From Tumebacillus algifaecis (GTDB lineage Bacteria; Bacillota; Bacilli; Tumebacillales; Tumebacillaceae), in assembly GCF_002243515.1 (NCBI RefSeq), contig NZ_CP022657.1, positions 3,643,501 through 3,707,500 on the forward strand: a stretch of 64,000 nt of DNA. Reading direction: 5' to 3'. Below, piece after piece: positions 1-8,081 of this stretch. Position numbers and translations under genes: made by a program. The first letter of the stretch is position 1, and each line of letters begins with the position of its first letter. Under the pieces are notes generated by a model, which saw only the letters and a list, made by a program, of their open reading frames with translations, did no database searches and was not told the origin of the DNA.

Positions 1-480
1 TATCGCATCGATGTCGGCGTGGTCGAAGGTCGGCTGCAACATCGCCATCTGACGCTCACACCCTATTTGGATGACGAAGTGGTGCTGTTGGCGCCGCCCA
101 GCCATCCGCTCGGAAGCGCTGAGAACATACAGGCTGGCGATTTGGAAGGGCAAGCGTTCATCCTGCGCGAAGAAGGTTCCGGCACGCGAGCCGTGGCGGA
201 GGAGTTTTTGCAAAAGATCGGCGTTGTGCCGCGCAAGGTGATCACCATTGGCAGCACGCAAGGGATCAAAGAAGCGGTGGAAGCAGGGATGGGGCTGGCG
301 ATCTTATCAAAATGGTGCGTCCGGCGCGAGATGAAGTTCGGCTCCTTGGTCCGTTTGAAATTGGAAAGCTTTCACTACAGTCGCCATCTGTCCTTGCTGG
401 AGCGCGCAGGGCGTTTTCAGTCGCGAGCCGCCTCCGAATTTGCCACATTGGTCCAGCGTTATGCATATCCAGAGGCTTAA
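1..480 (+). CDS. LysR-family transcriptional regulator, C-terminal part
   Basis: The reading frame is open from base 1, so the start and the N-terminal helix-turn-helix lie outside the window. What remains is the effector-binding domain of LysR-type regulators. It opens with the typical IDVGVVEG stretch, contains GSGTRAVAEEFL (ligand pocket region), and continues with GSTQGIKEAVEAGMGLAILS, a signature of CysB/CbbR-like members, and a C-terminal LERAGRFQSRAASEF segment. LysR proteins bind DNA as tetramers and respond to a small effector. The effector cannot be told from this fragment, and the divergent target gene, if any, is upstream of the window. The gene is followed after 43 bases by tatA. 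Confidence 0.9.
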   Translation, partial: YRIDVGVVEGRLQHRHLTLTPYLDDEVVLLAPPSHPLGSAENIQAGDLEGQAFILREEGSGTRAVAEEFLQKIGVVPRKVITIGSTQGIKEAVEAGMGLAILSKWCVRREMKFGSLVRLKLESFHYSRHLSLLERAGRFQSRAASEFATLVQRYAYPEA

Positions 481-523
481 TCACACAAGCTACCAGCAAA
501 TCTGCTTGTGGAGGTGAGCCGCC

Positions 524-691
524 ATGCTTGCTAACATCGGAGTGCCTGGGATGATTTTGATCTTGGTGCTCGCTGTGATCGTGTTTGGCCCGAAAAAGCT
601 ACCGGAAGTCGGGCGCTCGATTGGCAAAAGCTTGCGTGAATTTAAGGCTGGCATGCGGGACGTTGTCAATCCCGATCAAGAAAACAAGTAA
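524..691 (+). CDS. tatA: Sec-independent translocase subunit TatA/TatE
   Basis: This is a 55-residue protein. It has one N-terminal membrane helix (about residues 4-20, very Ile/Leu/Val rich), then the FGPKKLPEVGRSIGKSL hinge and amphipathic helix that define TatA/TatE. TatA oligomerises with TatC to move folded proteins across the membrane. The start ATG follows GGAGGTGAGCCGCC at good spacing. The polar tail is short, as in Bacillus TatA paralogues. No tatC lies nearby, so the partner must be encoded elsewhere. A hairpin terminator follows directly. Confidence 0.93.
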   Translation: MLANIGVPGMILILVLAVIVFGPKKLPEVGRSIGKSLREFKAGMRDVVNPDQENK

Positions 692-722
692 ACCACGGTC
701 CTCTGCGGGACGGTGGTTTTTT
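692..722 (+). terminator. Rho-independent terminator after tatA
   Basis: ACCACGGTCC pairs imperfectly with GGACGGTGGT and is followed by a run of T. Confidence 0.75.
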
Positions 723-863
723 CGCACATTTTTTCGCTGAGCATCTGCACCTCACACCCGAAGCGAACACTCTTCTCGTTCAGTTTTACGGTTCGTCGTT
801 GATGAAATGCAAACCAAACGGGCACCCTACAGAGGTACACCATCTCTGAGGGGAGGCCCGCAC

Positions 864-1058
864 ATGGATCAACGCGCCATGCAGAGGAACATCGAGACGT
901 ATGTCCTCCAACAGCTGCAGCAAGGACACAGGATCGACTCGGTGGTCGAGGTTGCCAACCAACTCGACTTGCCTGTGACAATGGTCGATCGGGCGATGCG
1001 CAATTTGACCTCTCAAGGCTATCCCGATCTGCCGTACACAGAAGCAACCGAATATTGA
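864..1058 (+). CDS. Small hypothetical protein, 64 aa
   Basis: The start ATG lies 8 bases after GGGAGG, and a strong terminator closes the unit. The 64-residue product is charged and mostly helical, with no signal peptide or membrane helix. The middle part (VVEVANQLDLPVTMVDRAM) reads like a short helix-turn-helix or winged-helix fragment, as in small phase-specific Bacillus proteins, but I cannot assign a family. An in-frame ATG upstream at 807 lacks a ribosome binding site and was not used. It stands alone between two terminators and is probably monocistronic. Confidence 0.65.
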   Translation: MDQRAMQRNIETYVLQQLQQGHRIDSVVEVANQLDLPVTMVDRAMRNLTSQGYPDLPYTEATEY

Positions 1059-1065
1059 GCTTGCG

Positions 1066-1101
1066 AAAAAGGATCGTGTCCGCAAAGACACGACCTTTTT
1101 T
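1066..1101 (+). terminator. Rho-independent terminator
   Basis: GGATCGTGTC and GACACGACC form a 9-bp stem with flanking A and T runs. It may act in both directions, ending the small gene on the plus strand and the lipoprotein gene on the minus strand. Confidence 0.85.
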
Positions 1102-1170
1102 GATTCCGATCTGTTGGTGCGAGCGCTACAATACTCGCTTGTGATCCGAACTTTTACATACTTTATTATT

Positions 1171-2016
1171 TTATTTCCAGATGTCTTGCAGGTGATCGTC
1201 CAGCGCATGAGTGCTCGGTTCGATCTTACCTTTGGTCAGTTCGTCCGCGTAGTGCTGAAAGCTTTGCACATGCTCAACATGGTTGGTGATGTGCACCGTC
1301 TTGATCTTCGGATCGAGCGCTCTCAGCTTGGCCGCAATCCGTTCCTGCACCGGCTGGGGAATGTCGCCTTCTGTCTTCACATTCAGCTTTTTGTTCGCTT
1401 CATGCGGTGCCTTGACCATTTTGGCTTTCACTTTTTGGTCTTCGCTCAGCGCTACATATGCATGATGCTTCGCATCGACCAACACGGTCGCCTTGTCCAC
1501 CCCTTCCAACTTCGAGACTGCGGCCGACATCTCCGCTTGCTCGTGAAGCTGTGGAGCTTGCTCCTTCGATTTCTGCGCAGTCTTCGCTTGTGGCTGTGCT
1601 TGTGACTGTACTTTTGGCTGTTCGCTCTTGCGCATTCCAGCTTGCTTCGCCTGTTCAAGATCGGAGCGGATTTGCTGTTTGGCTTCATGTGGCAAGATGT
1701 AGATCAAGCCCTGCCCCTTTTGTCGCTCCTTGCGCTGACCGACGCTTTCCGCTTGGCCAGGTTTTTTCTCGCCTTCTTTTTTCTCCTTCAGGATCTTCGG
1801 ACTTTCCTTTTTCTCTTTGCCGCCGCCTTCACCGCCAGCCGACCCACCTCCCGAATCAGCACCTGCCGCTTCCGCCTCATTCTTCTTTTTGACTGAGCCA
1901 CCCATCTCCTGAATTTTTTGCCGCTCATAGGGTGTCCGCAACATTCCGCAGGCGGATAACGAGGTTGTCGAAACTGCGATCGAAAGCGCCAGTGCTACCC
2001 ATTTGCTCAAACGCAT
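1171..2016 (-). CDS. YhcN/YlaJ-family sporulation lipoprotein
   Basis: The N-terminus is a lipoprotein signal ending in LSACG, with the acylated Cys at about residue 23. A long low-complexity Glu/Lys/Gly/Gln region (about residues 40-165) follows. The C-terminal ~120 residues match the YhcN/YlaJ pattern: MSAAVSKLEGVDKATVLVDA, then a YVALS strand, then a helix with I.AKLRALDPKIKTVHIT. In B. subtilis members of this family sit in the forespore membrane or spore and influence germination. The ATG at 2016 follows AGAGGTG, while an in-frame GTG at 2025 overlaps that site, so I prefer the ATG. The expanded charged spacer is unusual. Family call firm, exact role inferred. Confidence 0.82.
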   Translation of the reverse strand: MRLSKWVALALSIAVSTTSLSACGMLRTPYERQKIQEMGGSVKKKNEAEAAGADSGGGSAGGEGGGKEKKESPKILKEKKEGEKKPGQAESVGQRKERQKGQGLIYILPHEAKQQIRSDLEQAKQAGMRKSEQPKVQSQAQPQAKTAQKSKEQAPQLHEQAEMSAAVSKLEGVDKATVLVDAKHHAYVALSEDQKVKAKMVKAPHEANKKLNVKTEGDIPQPVQERIAAKLRALDPKIKTVHITNHVEHVQSFQHYADELTKGKIEPSTHALDDHLQDIWK

Positions 2017-2031
2017 CGTGAACACCTCTTT

Positions 2032-2314
2032 CTACACTGTTTGTTCAGTATCGAATGGTTTCGCCAACAGCGGGAATACACGAACAGCGCGACGCTTTGC
2101 CAACACCTTTAGACGATCGACGTCAACCCCTTGCACTGCATGATCACAGATAGGGTTTGTTGCAGCGAGGTTTCTCATGCAATCGGCGGGTCGGTGACTG
2201 CATCTCCCAGCCTCTGCTGTTCGCCGTGAGCAAGCCCTTACGCCGCCGTCCCTACGTGATCCGGCTACGTCTCGATTGGCAACTCGCTCAAGGCATACCA
2301 TGAAAAAACGCATG
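2032..2314. other. Intergenic stretch without a supported gene
   Basis: About 280 bases lie between the lipoprotein start and the terminator of the isomerase gene. The only long frame runs through that terminator and has no family features. I see no riboswitch or repeat here. Confidence 0.5.
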
Positions 2315-2342
2315 AAAAAAGCTCCGTTGCGCACGGAGCCTT
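2314..2342 (-). terminator. Terminator of the isomerase gene
   Basis: Read on the minus strand, GGCTCCGT and ACGGAGC form a stem with loop GCGCA, followed by TTTTTT. Confidence 0.85.
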
Positions 2343-2373
2343 CATCCTGTCGATCGATCATTTTGCTTACAAA

Positions 2374-3444
2374 TTAGTCTGCTAAGCGATTCTTCAGCTG
2401 TACGATTTTATCGACCGGCGTTGGGTCCAGCCCATACAGCACCGCAAGATACGCCGATACGTAATCCCCGACATAGAGTAAAGAGAACATCTGCGCCAGC
2501 TCGCTTGCTCCTTGCGCGGGCAGTTCGTAGCGCCCACATGCTGTGTTGGCCAGCACTTCGCCCATGGTGATCTCGATCCGCTTTTGCACGCGCGGATGAT
2601 TGTGATTGGAGGTCAACGTGATGATCTCGATCTTTTCGATCAGTTCTAGCGGTACGTCAAAGCCTACGATCTCGTTGTGATTGAGTTCCGGATAACTGTG
2701 CGCAAATGCAACAGTCTGCGCATTTTCATTGAGCTGTGTCTTCCATCGGTATGCGATCGTTTCGGTCAGCCCGGTCGCACCGTGGATCAGCGGGATTTTC
2801 CCAAACAGGCGCGATGCGATCCGTTTGGCGAGATTGTGCTCCGACTTCACCTGAGGCGCCAACCGCAGGCGCATTTCATACAGCACGCGCACCGTCTCGG
2901 TGATCTCCTCGCCACAGTCGGGCAACAGGCCCGCTTTTTGCAAGAGCAACATTTGTGGAATGAACAGATACCCTGCCGCCGCCCGCGGCTGCAAACCGCC
3001 CGGTACAGTCACAACAACATATCCGTCTGCCCAAGCCTGCTTTTTCAAAATGCCACCCGAAGTGACAGCGACGACCTGTGCCCCGCGCCGTTTTGCGTCG
3101 GCGTAGGCGGACAGCGTCTCCTCCGTATTGCCTGAGTACGAGACGGCGATCACCAACGTGTCTTTTCCCACATAGGAAGGCAAGGTATAGCCTCGATTGA
3201 CGAAAATCGGCACTGGACACTTGTCGGCCGCATAGCTTCGCAGCATGTCACCTCCGACCGCCGATCCGCCTAGCCCAGTGATGACGATCGTCCGCACCAG
3301 CGATGCTTTGAACTGAGCGATCGAGTACTCCATCTTGCTTACCGCTTCTTCGATCTGCTCTGGCAATCGATAAATCGCCCCAAACATGTCGGCAGGATCA
3401 TGGGCGCTCAGCAGCGTTTCATCATCGAGGTGAAGAGGTTCCAC
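2374..3444 (-). CDS. Bifunctional phosphoglucose/phosphomannose isomerase
   Basis: This 356-residue protein has two SIS (sugar isomerase) domains. GLGGSAVGGD at 57-66 and SYSGNTEET at 102-110 are the phosphate-binding motifs of the archaeal-type bifunctional PGI/PMI family. The second half carries LNENAQTVAFAHSYPELNHN, which supplies catalytic Glu and His. The family interconverts glucose-6-P or mannose-6-P with fructose-6-P, linking glycolysis with mannose and exopolysaccharide supply. It starts with GTG after AAGGGGG. The CDP-alcohol phosphatidyltransferase upstream on the same strand is separated by its own terminator, so the two may not be co-transcribed. A housekeeping Pgi may exist elsewhere in the genome. 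Confidence 0.9.
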   Translation of the reverse strand: MEPLHLDDETLLSAHDPADMFGAIYRLPEQIEEAVSKMEYSIAQFKASLVRTIVITGLGGSAVGGDMLRSYAADKCPVPIFVNRGYTLPSYVGKDTLVIAVSYSGNTEETLSAYADAKRRGAQVVAVTSGGILKKQAWADGYVVVTVPGGLQPRAAAGYLFIPQMLLLQKAGLLPDCGEEITETVRVLYEMRLRLAPQVKSEHNLAKRIASRLFGKIPLIHGATGLTETIAYRWKTQLNENAQTVAFAHSYPELNHNEIVGFDVPLELIEKIEIITLTSNHNHPRVQKRIEITMGEVLANTACGRYELPAQGASELAQMFSLLYVGDYVSAYLAVLYGLDPTPVDKIVQLKNRLAD

Positions 3445-3517
3445 AGTCGTTTCCCCCTTTCGGCATTACCACTCCATACCTAACAGTAGTTGCCTACCTT
3501 CCCCTTTATGACAGCAA

Positions 3518-3545
3518 AACCCCCTTTGCGAGCGCAAAGGGGGTT
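3518..3545 (-). terminator. Terminator of the CDP-alcohol phosphatidyltransferase gene
   Basis: AACCCCCTTTGCG and CGCAAAGGGGGTT form a perfect stem. On the minus strand it is followed by TTGCTG, so the U-tract is weak. Confidence 0.75.
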
Positions 3546-3554
3546 CCTAGATCG

Positions 3555-4322
3555 TTAACGCCAACCTGCTCGTTTCCAATAGCGGTAGACATCGAAGAGC
3601 AGGTGCCAAAGCACGGTGATCACCAAGGTGATGAACAGGCCGAAGATTGGCAACTGCACAATCGGCAGCAGACAGAAGATGATCGCTTGGCTTTCGATGA
3701 CCGAAAAGGGAGTGACGATCATAAATTTTCGATACAGACGGGCTTGAAAGGGTGTCATCACCATTCCATTGATGATGATCGGCTCAGCAAGTGCATCGCT
3801 TGCCGCAACTGGAGCCGCTGCATTGGCAGCTGTGTTTCGCTCGATCGTCTCTTTGATCAACAGGTCGCCTTTGGCAAAAGCTCTGGTGTAGACATACAAT
3901 CCGGCCATCACCCACGACGCGGTGAGCAGCCACCCATCGAGGTTGCCGAGCCGCTGCTGACCATAGACGAGCGCCAAGACGAGTAAAGCGAGCTTCAATT
4001 CGTCTAAAATATGGTCGAGCCAAAACCCAAAGTTTGAAGACTGCTTGGTCTTGCGTGCCACATAGCCATCACAGCAGTCCAAAATGTAGGAGACCTGATA
4101 GAGCAGGCCACCGAGCACCAGCATCCACGGTGAACCTAAGGCAAAACACCACACGGCAAACAATGCGATGAGAAATGACAGCACAGTGATTTGATTCGGC
4201 GTGATCTTCGTCTTGCAAAAAGCTTCCGAGATCGGCACCGCAAAAGGCAGTGTCGCATACGCATCCCACGGGGACGGGTAGCGCACATAGGGGTTGTCGC
4301 GCAGTTTAAACAAAGGGAGCAT
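3555..4322 (-). CDS. CDP-alcohol phosphatidyltransferase family protein
   Basis: The diagnostic motif DG-x2-AR-x8-G-x3-D-x3-D is complete: DGYVARKTKQ, then NFGFWLDHILD (about residues 91-113). This metal-dependent active site transfers a phospho-alcohol from a CDP-linked donor. Several hydrophobic helices surround it (about 45-85, 118-150, 210-245), as expected for an integral membrane enzyme. Between the fourth and fifth helices is a polar, Ala-rich insert of ~35 residues. The acceptor is unknown: phosphatidylglycerol-phosphate, inositol-phosphate and sugar-alcohol branches all share the motif. An AGAAAGG site lies directly against the ATG, which is closer than usual. Confidence 0.83.
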   Translation of the reverse strand: MLPLFKLRDNPYVRYPSPWDAYATLPFAVPISEAFCKTKITPNQITVLSFLIALFAVWCFALGSPWMLVLGGLLYQVSYILDCCDGYVARKTKQSSNFGFWLDHILDELKLALLVLALVYGQQRLGNLDGWLLTASWVMAGLYVYTRAFAKGDLLIKETIERNTAANAAAPVAASDALAEPIIINGMVMTPFQARLYRKFMIVTPFSVIESQAIIFCLLPIVQLPIFGLFITLVITVLWHLLFDVYRYWKRAGWR

Positions 4323-4388
4323 CCTTTCTCTGACAAGTTCTATCCTCTAACTTACCCATATCACCCGCGTTTGTAAAGGTGAGTTTCC

Positions 4389-4904
4389 ATGCGATTCTGT
4401 GGTAGACTACATGACAAAGGCTGGAAAGGACTGATCGATATTTCTACTCTGTTTCAAGATATTGCCGAGATTTTCCGCGGCCAGGTTCGCGAGCCGTTTG
4501 TGCTCGATTACAGCGAGGAAAGCCTCAAGGAAGTCGATCGGATGCTTTCGATGATCACCGAACCGGGGCAAGCGCCTGATGACACGCTGGTGTTGTCTGC
4601 AGGTGCTTATCTGGGCGAGACGACGATTCGATTGCTCGGAGGTGAATGGCGCCTCGATGAGACGGAACTGACCGATTCATCGGTGCTCGTCGAAGGCTGT
4701 GAGCTCTGGCCGTTTCGCCGCGTGCGCCAACGCATCTATTACGGTACGCAAAATCCGTTATATGCGTGGTTCGAAATGGCGCGGGCCGGTGCCGCTCAGG
4801 AAGTAAAAAAGCTCCTGCAAGGGCAGGAGCAGGCTACGTTGATCCGCCCGACCGGACATGATCCGCTTGTGATCAAGATTACAAAATCTCCTCGCAATCG
4901 GTGA
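4389..4904 (+). CDS. Hypothetical protein, 171 aa
   Basis: An ATG follows AAAGGTGAG. The product is soluble, acidic in the first two thirds, and has no signal peptide. It contains alternating helix and strand segments (DTLVLSAGAYLGETTIRLLGGEWRL) that resemble DUF3806-like or immunity-type domains of uncharacterised Firmicute proteins. I do not recognise a named family. Its last 26 bases overlap the end of the convergent HD-GYP gene. A hairpin built from GCTCCTGC/GCAGGAGC lies inside the coding region near the end and may serve as part of the transcription stop. Confidence 0.65.
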   Translation: MRFCGRLHDKGWKGLIDISTLFQDIAEIFRGQVREPFVLDYSEESLKEVDRMLSMITEPGQAPDDTLVLSAGAYLGETTIRLLGGEWRLDETELTDSSVLVEGCELWPFRRVRQRIYYGTQNPLYAWFEMARAGAAQEVKKLLQGQEQATLIRPTGHDPLVIKITKSPRNR

Positions 4905-5967
4905 TCATCAGCGTCAAATCTTGTGACAGATCGACCTCGTACGGATACCGCACTTCATGGCCATCCGCATCTTTTAACACGCGCAGAATCGGGCGGTGTG
5001 GAAACTTGGTGTTGATATCGACCACCACCGCCGTTTCGCCCGTGTTGAGCATCACCGTCAGCCCCAACGGGTACAAAGCGACATTGTCGCGGAACTTGCG
5101 GATCAGGTCATTGTCAAATTGTCCGGCCGAGGCAAAGAGAAGTTCCAGCGCTTCGTGAGGCAGGTACGCTTTGCGATAGACTCGGTTAGAGGTGAGCGCG
5201 TCATATACGTCCGCGATGCCGACGATCTGCCCGTACAGGTGAATCCGATCGCCCTCCAGCGCACGCGGATAGCCCGAACCGTCTAGCCGCTCATGGTGCT
5301 GCAAGGCGCAATGCGCGGAGATCAACGGAATATCATCATGTTCTTTTAAAATCTCATAGCCAAAGACAGTATGTTGCTTCATCAGCTCATACTCTTCGTC
5401 GGTCAATTTGCTGGGTTTTAACAAAATTTCCATCGGTATCATCGTCTTGCCAATATCATGAAGGATCGCGCCGATCCCTAAATCGATCAGTTGGTCACGC
5501 TTTAGACCCATCGCCATGCCAAGAGCTGCCGAGTAGATCCCGACATTGACCGAATGGCTGTAGAGATAATTGTCAGTCGTATAAATGCCGGTCAGTTGCA
5601 ACATGACCTGCCGATGCGATTGCAAATCATACAAAATGTCTTCAAACACACTGCGAAACTCTCGACCGAGCCGTGGGTTGGCGATCGAACGCACCCATTT
5701 TCGCGATTCGATCATCTGCGAAAACGTCTCGTACACCACTTTAATCGCACGGCTGCGAGTTTGCTCCGAGATCGCGTCTTTGATCACGAGATCGTCCGTT
5801 CGAGGGTCCTCGATATAAACTTGTGTCACGTTCAGGTCGAGCAGCCGTTGAATCATCGATTCGCTGAGTTCTTTCCCGGCTGCAAGCAACACGTTGCCAT
5901 TGCTGCTGTAGATCGGCTTGGCCAATCTCGCTCCCGGTTGCAGAGCTCCCGTTGCAGTCATATGCAT
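4879..5967 (-). CDS. HD-GYP domain protein, probable cyclic-di-GMP phosphodiesterase
   Basis: The 362-residue protein has an N-terminal ~110-residue region of the type often preceding HD-GYP domains, starting GARLAKPIYSSNGNVLLAAG. An HD-GYP domain follows at about 125-300. The key residues are present: HSV at 138, LHDIGK at 169-174, HH at 224-225 and DGSGYP at 229-234. These bind the metal centre that hydrolyses c-di-GMP. The C-terminal ~60 residues form a small beta domain. There is no receiver or sensor domain, so the input signal is unknown. The gene is convergent with and slightly overlaps the hypothetical gene at 4389-4904. Confidence 0.92.
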   Translation of the reverse strand: MHMTATGALQPGARLAKPIYSSNGNVLLAAGKELSESMIQRLLDLNVTQVYIEDPRTDDLVIKDAISEQTRSRAIKVVYETFSQMIESRKWVRSIANPRLGREFRSVFEDILYDLQSHRQVMLQLTGIYTTDNYLYSHSVNVGIYSAALGMAMGLKRDQLIDLGIGAILHDIGKTMIPMEILLKPSKLTDEEYELMKQHTVFGYEILKEHDDIPLISAHCALQHHERLDGSGYPRALEGDRIHLYGQIVGIADVYDALTSNRVYRKAYLPHEALELLFASAGQFDNDLIRKFRDNVALYPLGLTVMLNTGETAVVVDINTKFPHRPILRVLKDADGHEVRYPYEVDLSQDLTLMITDCEEIL

Positions 5968-6142
5968 CTGCTATCACCCTCGATCAATTCTTCATCATAA
6001 CTATGTGAGGGTATTCGACAAGTTTCGTCGTTTACCTTCCTCTTCATTTCGTGACTTAAATTCAAATTGTAAGCGCTATGAAATGATGGTGGGAAATTGT
6101 ATACTTAAAGGAAGCATAATGACTAGGGAGGTTATGTTCCAA

Positions 6143-7333
6143 ATGTTCATACAGGAAGTATTTGAATTGCATGCACATACTCCGACTCTGCTCGACCTGG
6201 AAGACCTTGCCGGCCGCGAAGACGCACATCTTGAATTGCACGGCACCAAGCCGATGCGCTTCTCTATCTATGTAGCGCCTGAACGTTTAGAAGAAGTGTC
6301 GGCCTTGTTCATCGAACAAGGTTGCAAGCGCCTGCATTCGACCGAGTTAAAAGTGGAAGCCGCTCCGAAAGACGGGGTGGTCCCCGATGATTTTCATTCC
6401 ACTTCCAACAAACCGACCTTCATCTTCCGCAGCGGGCAATGGATTCCGGTCAACCGTCTGCGCATGGATGGTGTGATCACATTTGACGAAAAAGACACGC
6501 CTTACTGTAACCTGATGCGCGATGTGAAGGCTGGTGAGGACGTGGTCGTCGGTCATGGCGGCATTCGCATCGCCTTCCTCGATCTGCCGACCAAGAATGA
6601 AGAAGAGTTCGGCTTCATGCAAGGCGAAGTTTCCTCGGAACGGCAGAACCCAGTCTTGATCCGCAAAATTGCGAAAGACATGAAAGCGATTCGCGACCGC
6701 GGTGGCCGCATTGTCTTTGTTGCCGGCCCTGGTGTCATCCATACGGGCGGCATGACACCGTTTTGCGGCCTGATCGAAAAAGGATATGTACAAGCTGTGC
6801 TCTCCGGGAACGCCTTGGCTACTCATGACATCGAAAATGCGCTGTACTCCACTTCGCTTGGCATCAACACGCAGACGGCCGACATCGTCTCAGGCGGTCA
6901 CCGCCACCATCTGCAGGCGATCAACCGGATGCGCTATCACGGTTCCATCGCCAATGCGGTGCATGCGGGTGAACTTCAAACCGGCATCATGTACACACTG
7001 GTCAAACACGGGATTCCGTTCTCGCTGGCCGGTTCGATCCGCGACGACGGTCCGCTGCCCGACACCGAGATGGATCTTTGCGCGGCTCAAGCCCGCTATT
7101 CTGAGCTGGTTCAAGGCACCGATATGGTGGTCATCATCTCGACCATGCTCCATGCGATCGGTACGGCCAACATGATTCCGGCCACCTGTAAGACGATCTG
7201 TGTTGACATCAACCCAGCGGTCGTATCCAAGCTCGCCGACCGCGGGTCGACGCAGACGATCGGAATCGTCACCGATGCTGGACTGTTCGTGGAACAGCTC
7301 AACCGTGAGCTCGATTTGTACGAAGCGCGTTAA
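6143..7333 (+). CDS. TIGR00300 family (LOR/SDH-related) enzyme
   Basis: The ~396-residue product matches the conserved TIGR00300 family. This is also the C-terminal module of cyanobacterial AgrE/ArgZ and of archaeal ornithine cyclodeaminases. Visible landmarks are the N-terminal HAHTPTLLDLEDLAG, the middle GPGVIHTGGMTPFCGLIEKG with a cysteine, SGNALATHDIE, and the C-terminal ICVDINPAVVSKLADRGSTQ, which looks like a dinucleotide-binding fold. By homology it may turn ornithine into proline with NAD cycling. That substrate is inference. An ATG at 6134 lies only 2 bases after GGGAGG, so I prefer 6143 (11 bases). The frame also extends upstream to 5918 without another ribosome site. A terminator follows. 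Confidence 0.82.
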   Translation: MFIQEVFELHAHTPTLLDLEDLAGREDAHLELHGTKPMRFSIYVAPERLEEVSALFIEQGCKRLHSTELKVEAAPKDGVVPDDFHSTSNKPTFIFRSGQWIPVNRLRMDGVITFDEKDTPYCNLMRDVKAGEDVVVGHGGIRIAFLDLPTKNEEEFGFMQGEVSSERQNPVLIRKIAKDMKAIRDRGGRIVFVAGPGVIHTGGMTPFCGLIEKGYVQAVLSGNALATHDIENALYSTSLGINTQTADIVSGGHRHHLQAINRMRYHGSIANAVHAGELQTGIMYTLVKHGIPFSLAGSIRDDGPLPDTEMDLCAAQARYSELVQGTDMVVIISTMLHAIGTANMIPATCKTICVDINPAVVSKLADRGSTQTIGIVTDAGLFVEQLNRELDLYEAR

Positions 7334-7341
7334 CGAACAGC

Positions 7342-7380
7342 AAAAGAAAACCCGACATAGGATGCCGGGTTTTCTTTTTT
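7342..7380 (+). terminator. Terminator of the TIGR00300 gene
   Basis: AAAACCCG and CGGGTTTT form the stem, followed by CTTTTTT. Confidence 0.88.
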
Positions 7381-7424
7381 ACGTTATACTGACCTAAGAG
7401 AGAAACAGATAGGAGGAACCAGAC

Positions 7425-8030
7425 TTGTTGTCATTGCTCGGGGGACTGATGTTCCGTCCTCAGGAAACACTCCAAAAACTGTTGCAAAAACCAGACTCGG
7501 ATCTCGCAGGTCGGCTGGTCAATGTCGTCACCGCGCTGATGATGGTCAATTTGGCGTTTTATTTTGCTTCTGAGCCGTTTTTCGAAAAACAATTTGGCAT
7601 CTACAAATGGCTGTTTGTGCTGTTGCTACCGCCAGTGCAATTTTTACTGCAACGCTTTTTGTTCGGGATCACTTCGCGGTTGGGTCTGCTGATGTTTGCC
7701 TCGGATCGCCTGCCTGTCGACCCACAGGAACGGAAAGCAAAATGGGGACTGCTGAAAAAGTATTATCCATACACGTACTATCCAAGTGTTGTCATGAGCG
7801 TCTTGGCCGCACCGCTGAACACGACCTTCTTCTCGATCCTGCTCGTGTTGATCGGTGTCATCTACATGTACTTGTTGCGCGTGCACTTGCTGAAACAGGT
7901 GTTTGGCATTTCTGGCACGGTCGCCTTTTGGGGCCCAGTGTTAGTCGAATTGTTGATTTCGTTTGCTCTGACGATCGTGATTTTCATCCTTTCCTTTATC
8001 GCCGTGACGATGTTTCACATCGCCCTTTAA
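7425..8030 (+). CDS. Predicted polytopic membrane protein (Yip1-like)
   Basis: This 201-residue protein starts with TTG 8 bases after AGGAGG. Five hydrophobic segments are visible (about 30-50, 65-85, 120-150, 165-185 and 180-200). The N-terminus (LGGLMFRPQETLQKLLQKP) resembles the short cytoplasmic entry of bacterial Yip1 domain proteins, and the middle carries a conserved-looking KKYYPYTYYPSV. I infer a Yip1/YIF1-like fold of unknown function. Confidence in the gene is high and in the family modest. Confidence 0.75.
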   Translation: MLSLLGGLMFRPQETLQKLLQKPDSDLAGRLVNVVTALMMVNLAFYFASEPFFEKQFGIYKWLFVLLLPPVQFLLQRFLFGITSRLGLLMFASDRLPVDPQERKAKWGLLKKYYPYTYYPSVVMSVLAAPLNTTFFSILLVLIGVIYMYLLRVHLLKQVFGISGTVAFWGPVLVELLISFALTIVIFILSFIAVTMFHIAL

Positions 8031-8039
8031 ACCTTTTAC

Positions 8040-8074
8040 AAAAAAGCGACCTTCCTGGCGGAAGGTCGCTTTTT
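8040..8074. terminator. Bidirectional terminator
   Basis: A perfect 9-bp GCGACCTTC/GAAGGTCGC stem with A and T runs ends both the membrane-protein gene (plus) and icmF (minus). Confidence 0.9.
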
Positions 8075-8081
8075 GCGTGTG

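Noticed and set aside
2032-2361. 109-codon minus-strand frame
   Set aside because: It begins inside the isomerase terminator and has no recognisable sequence features.
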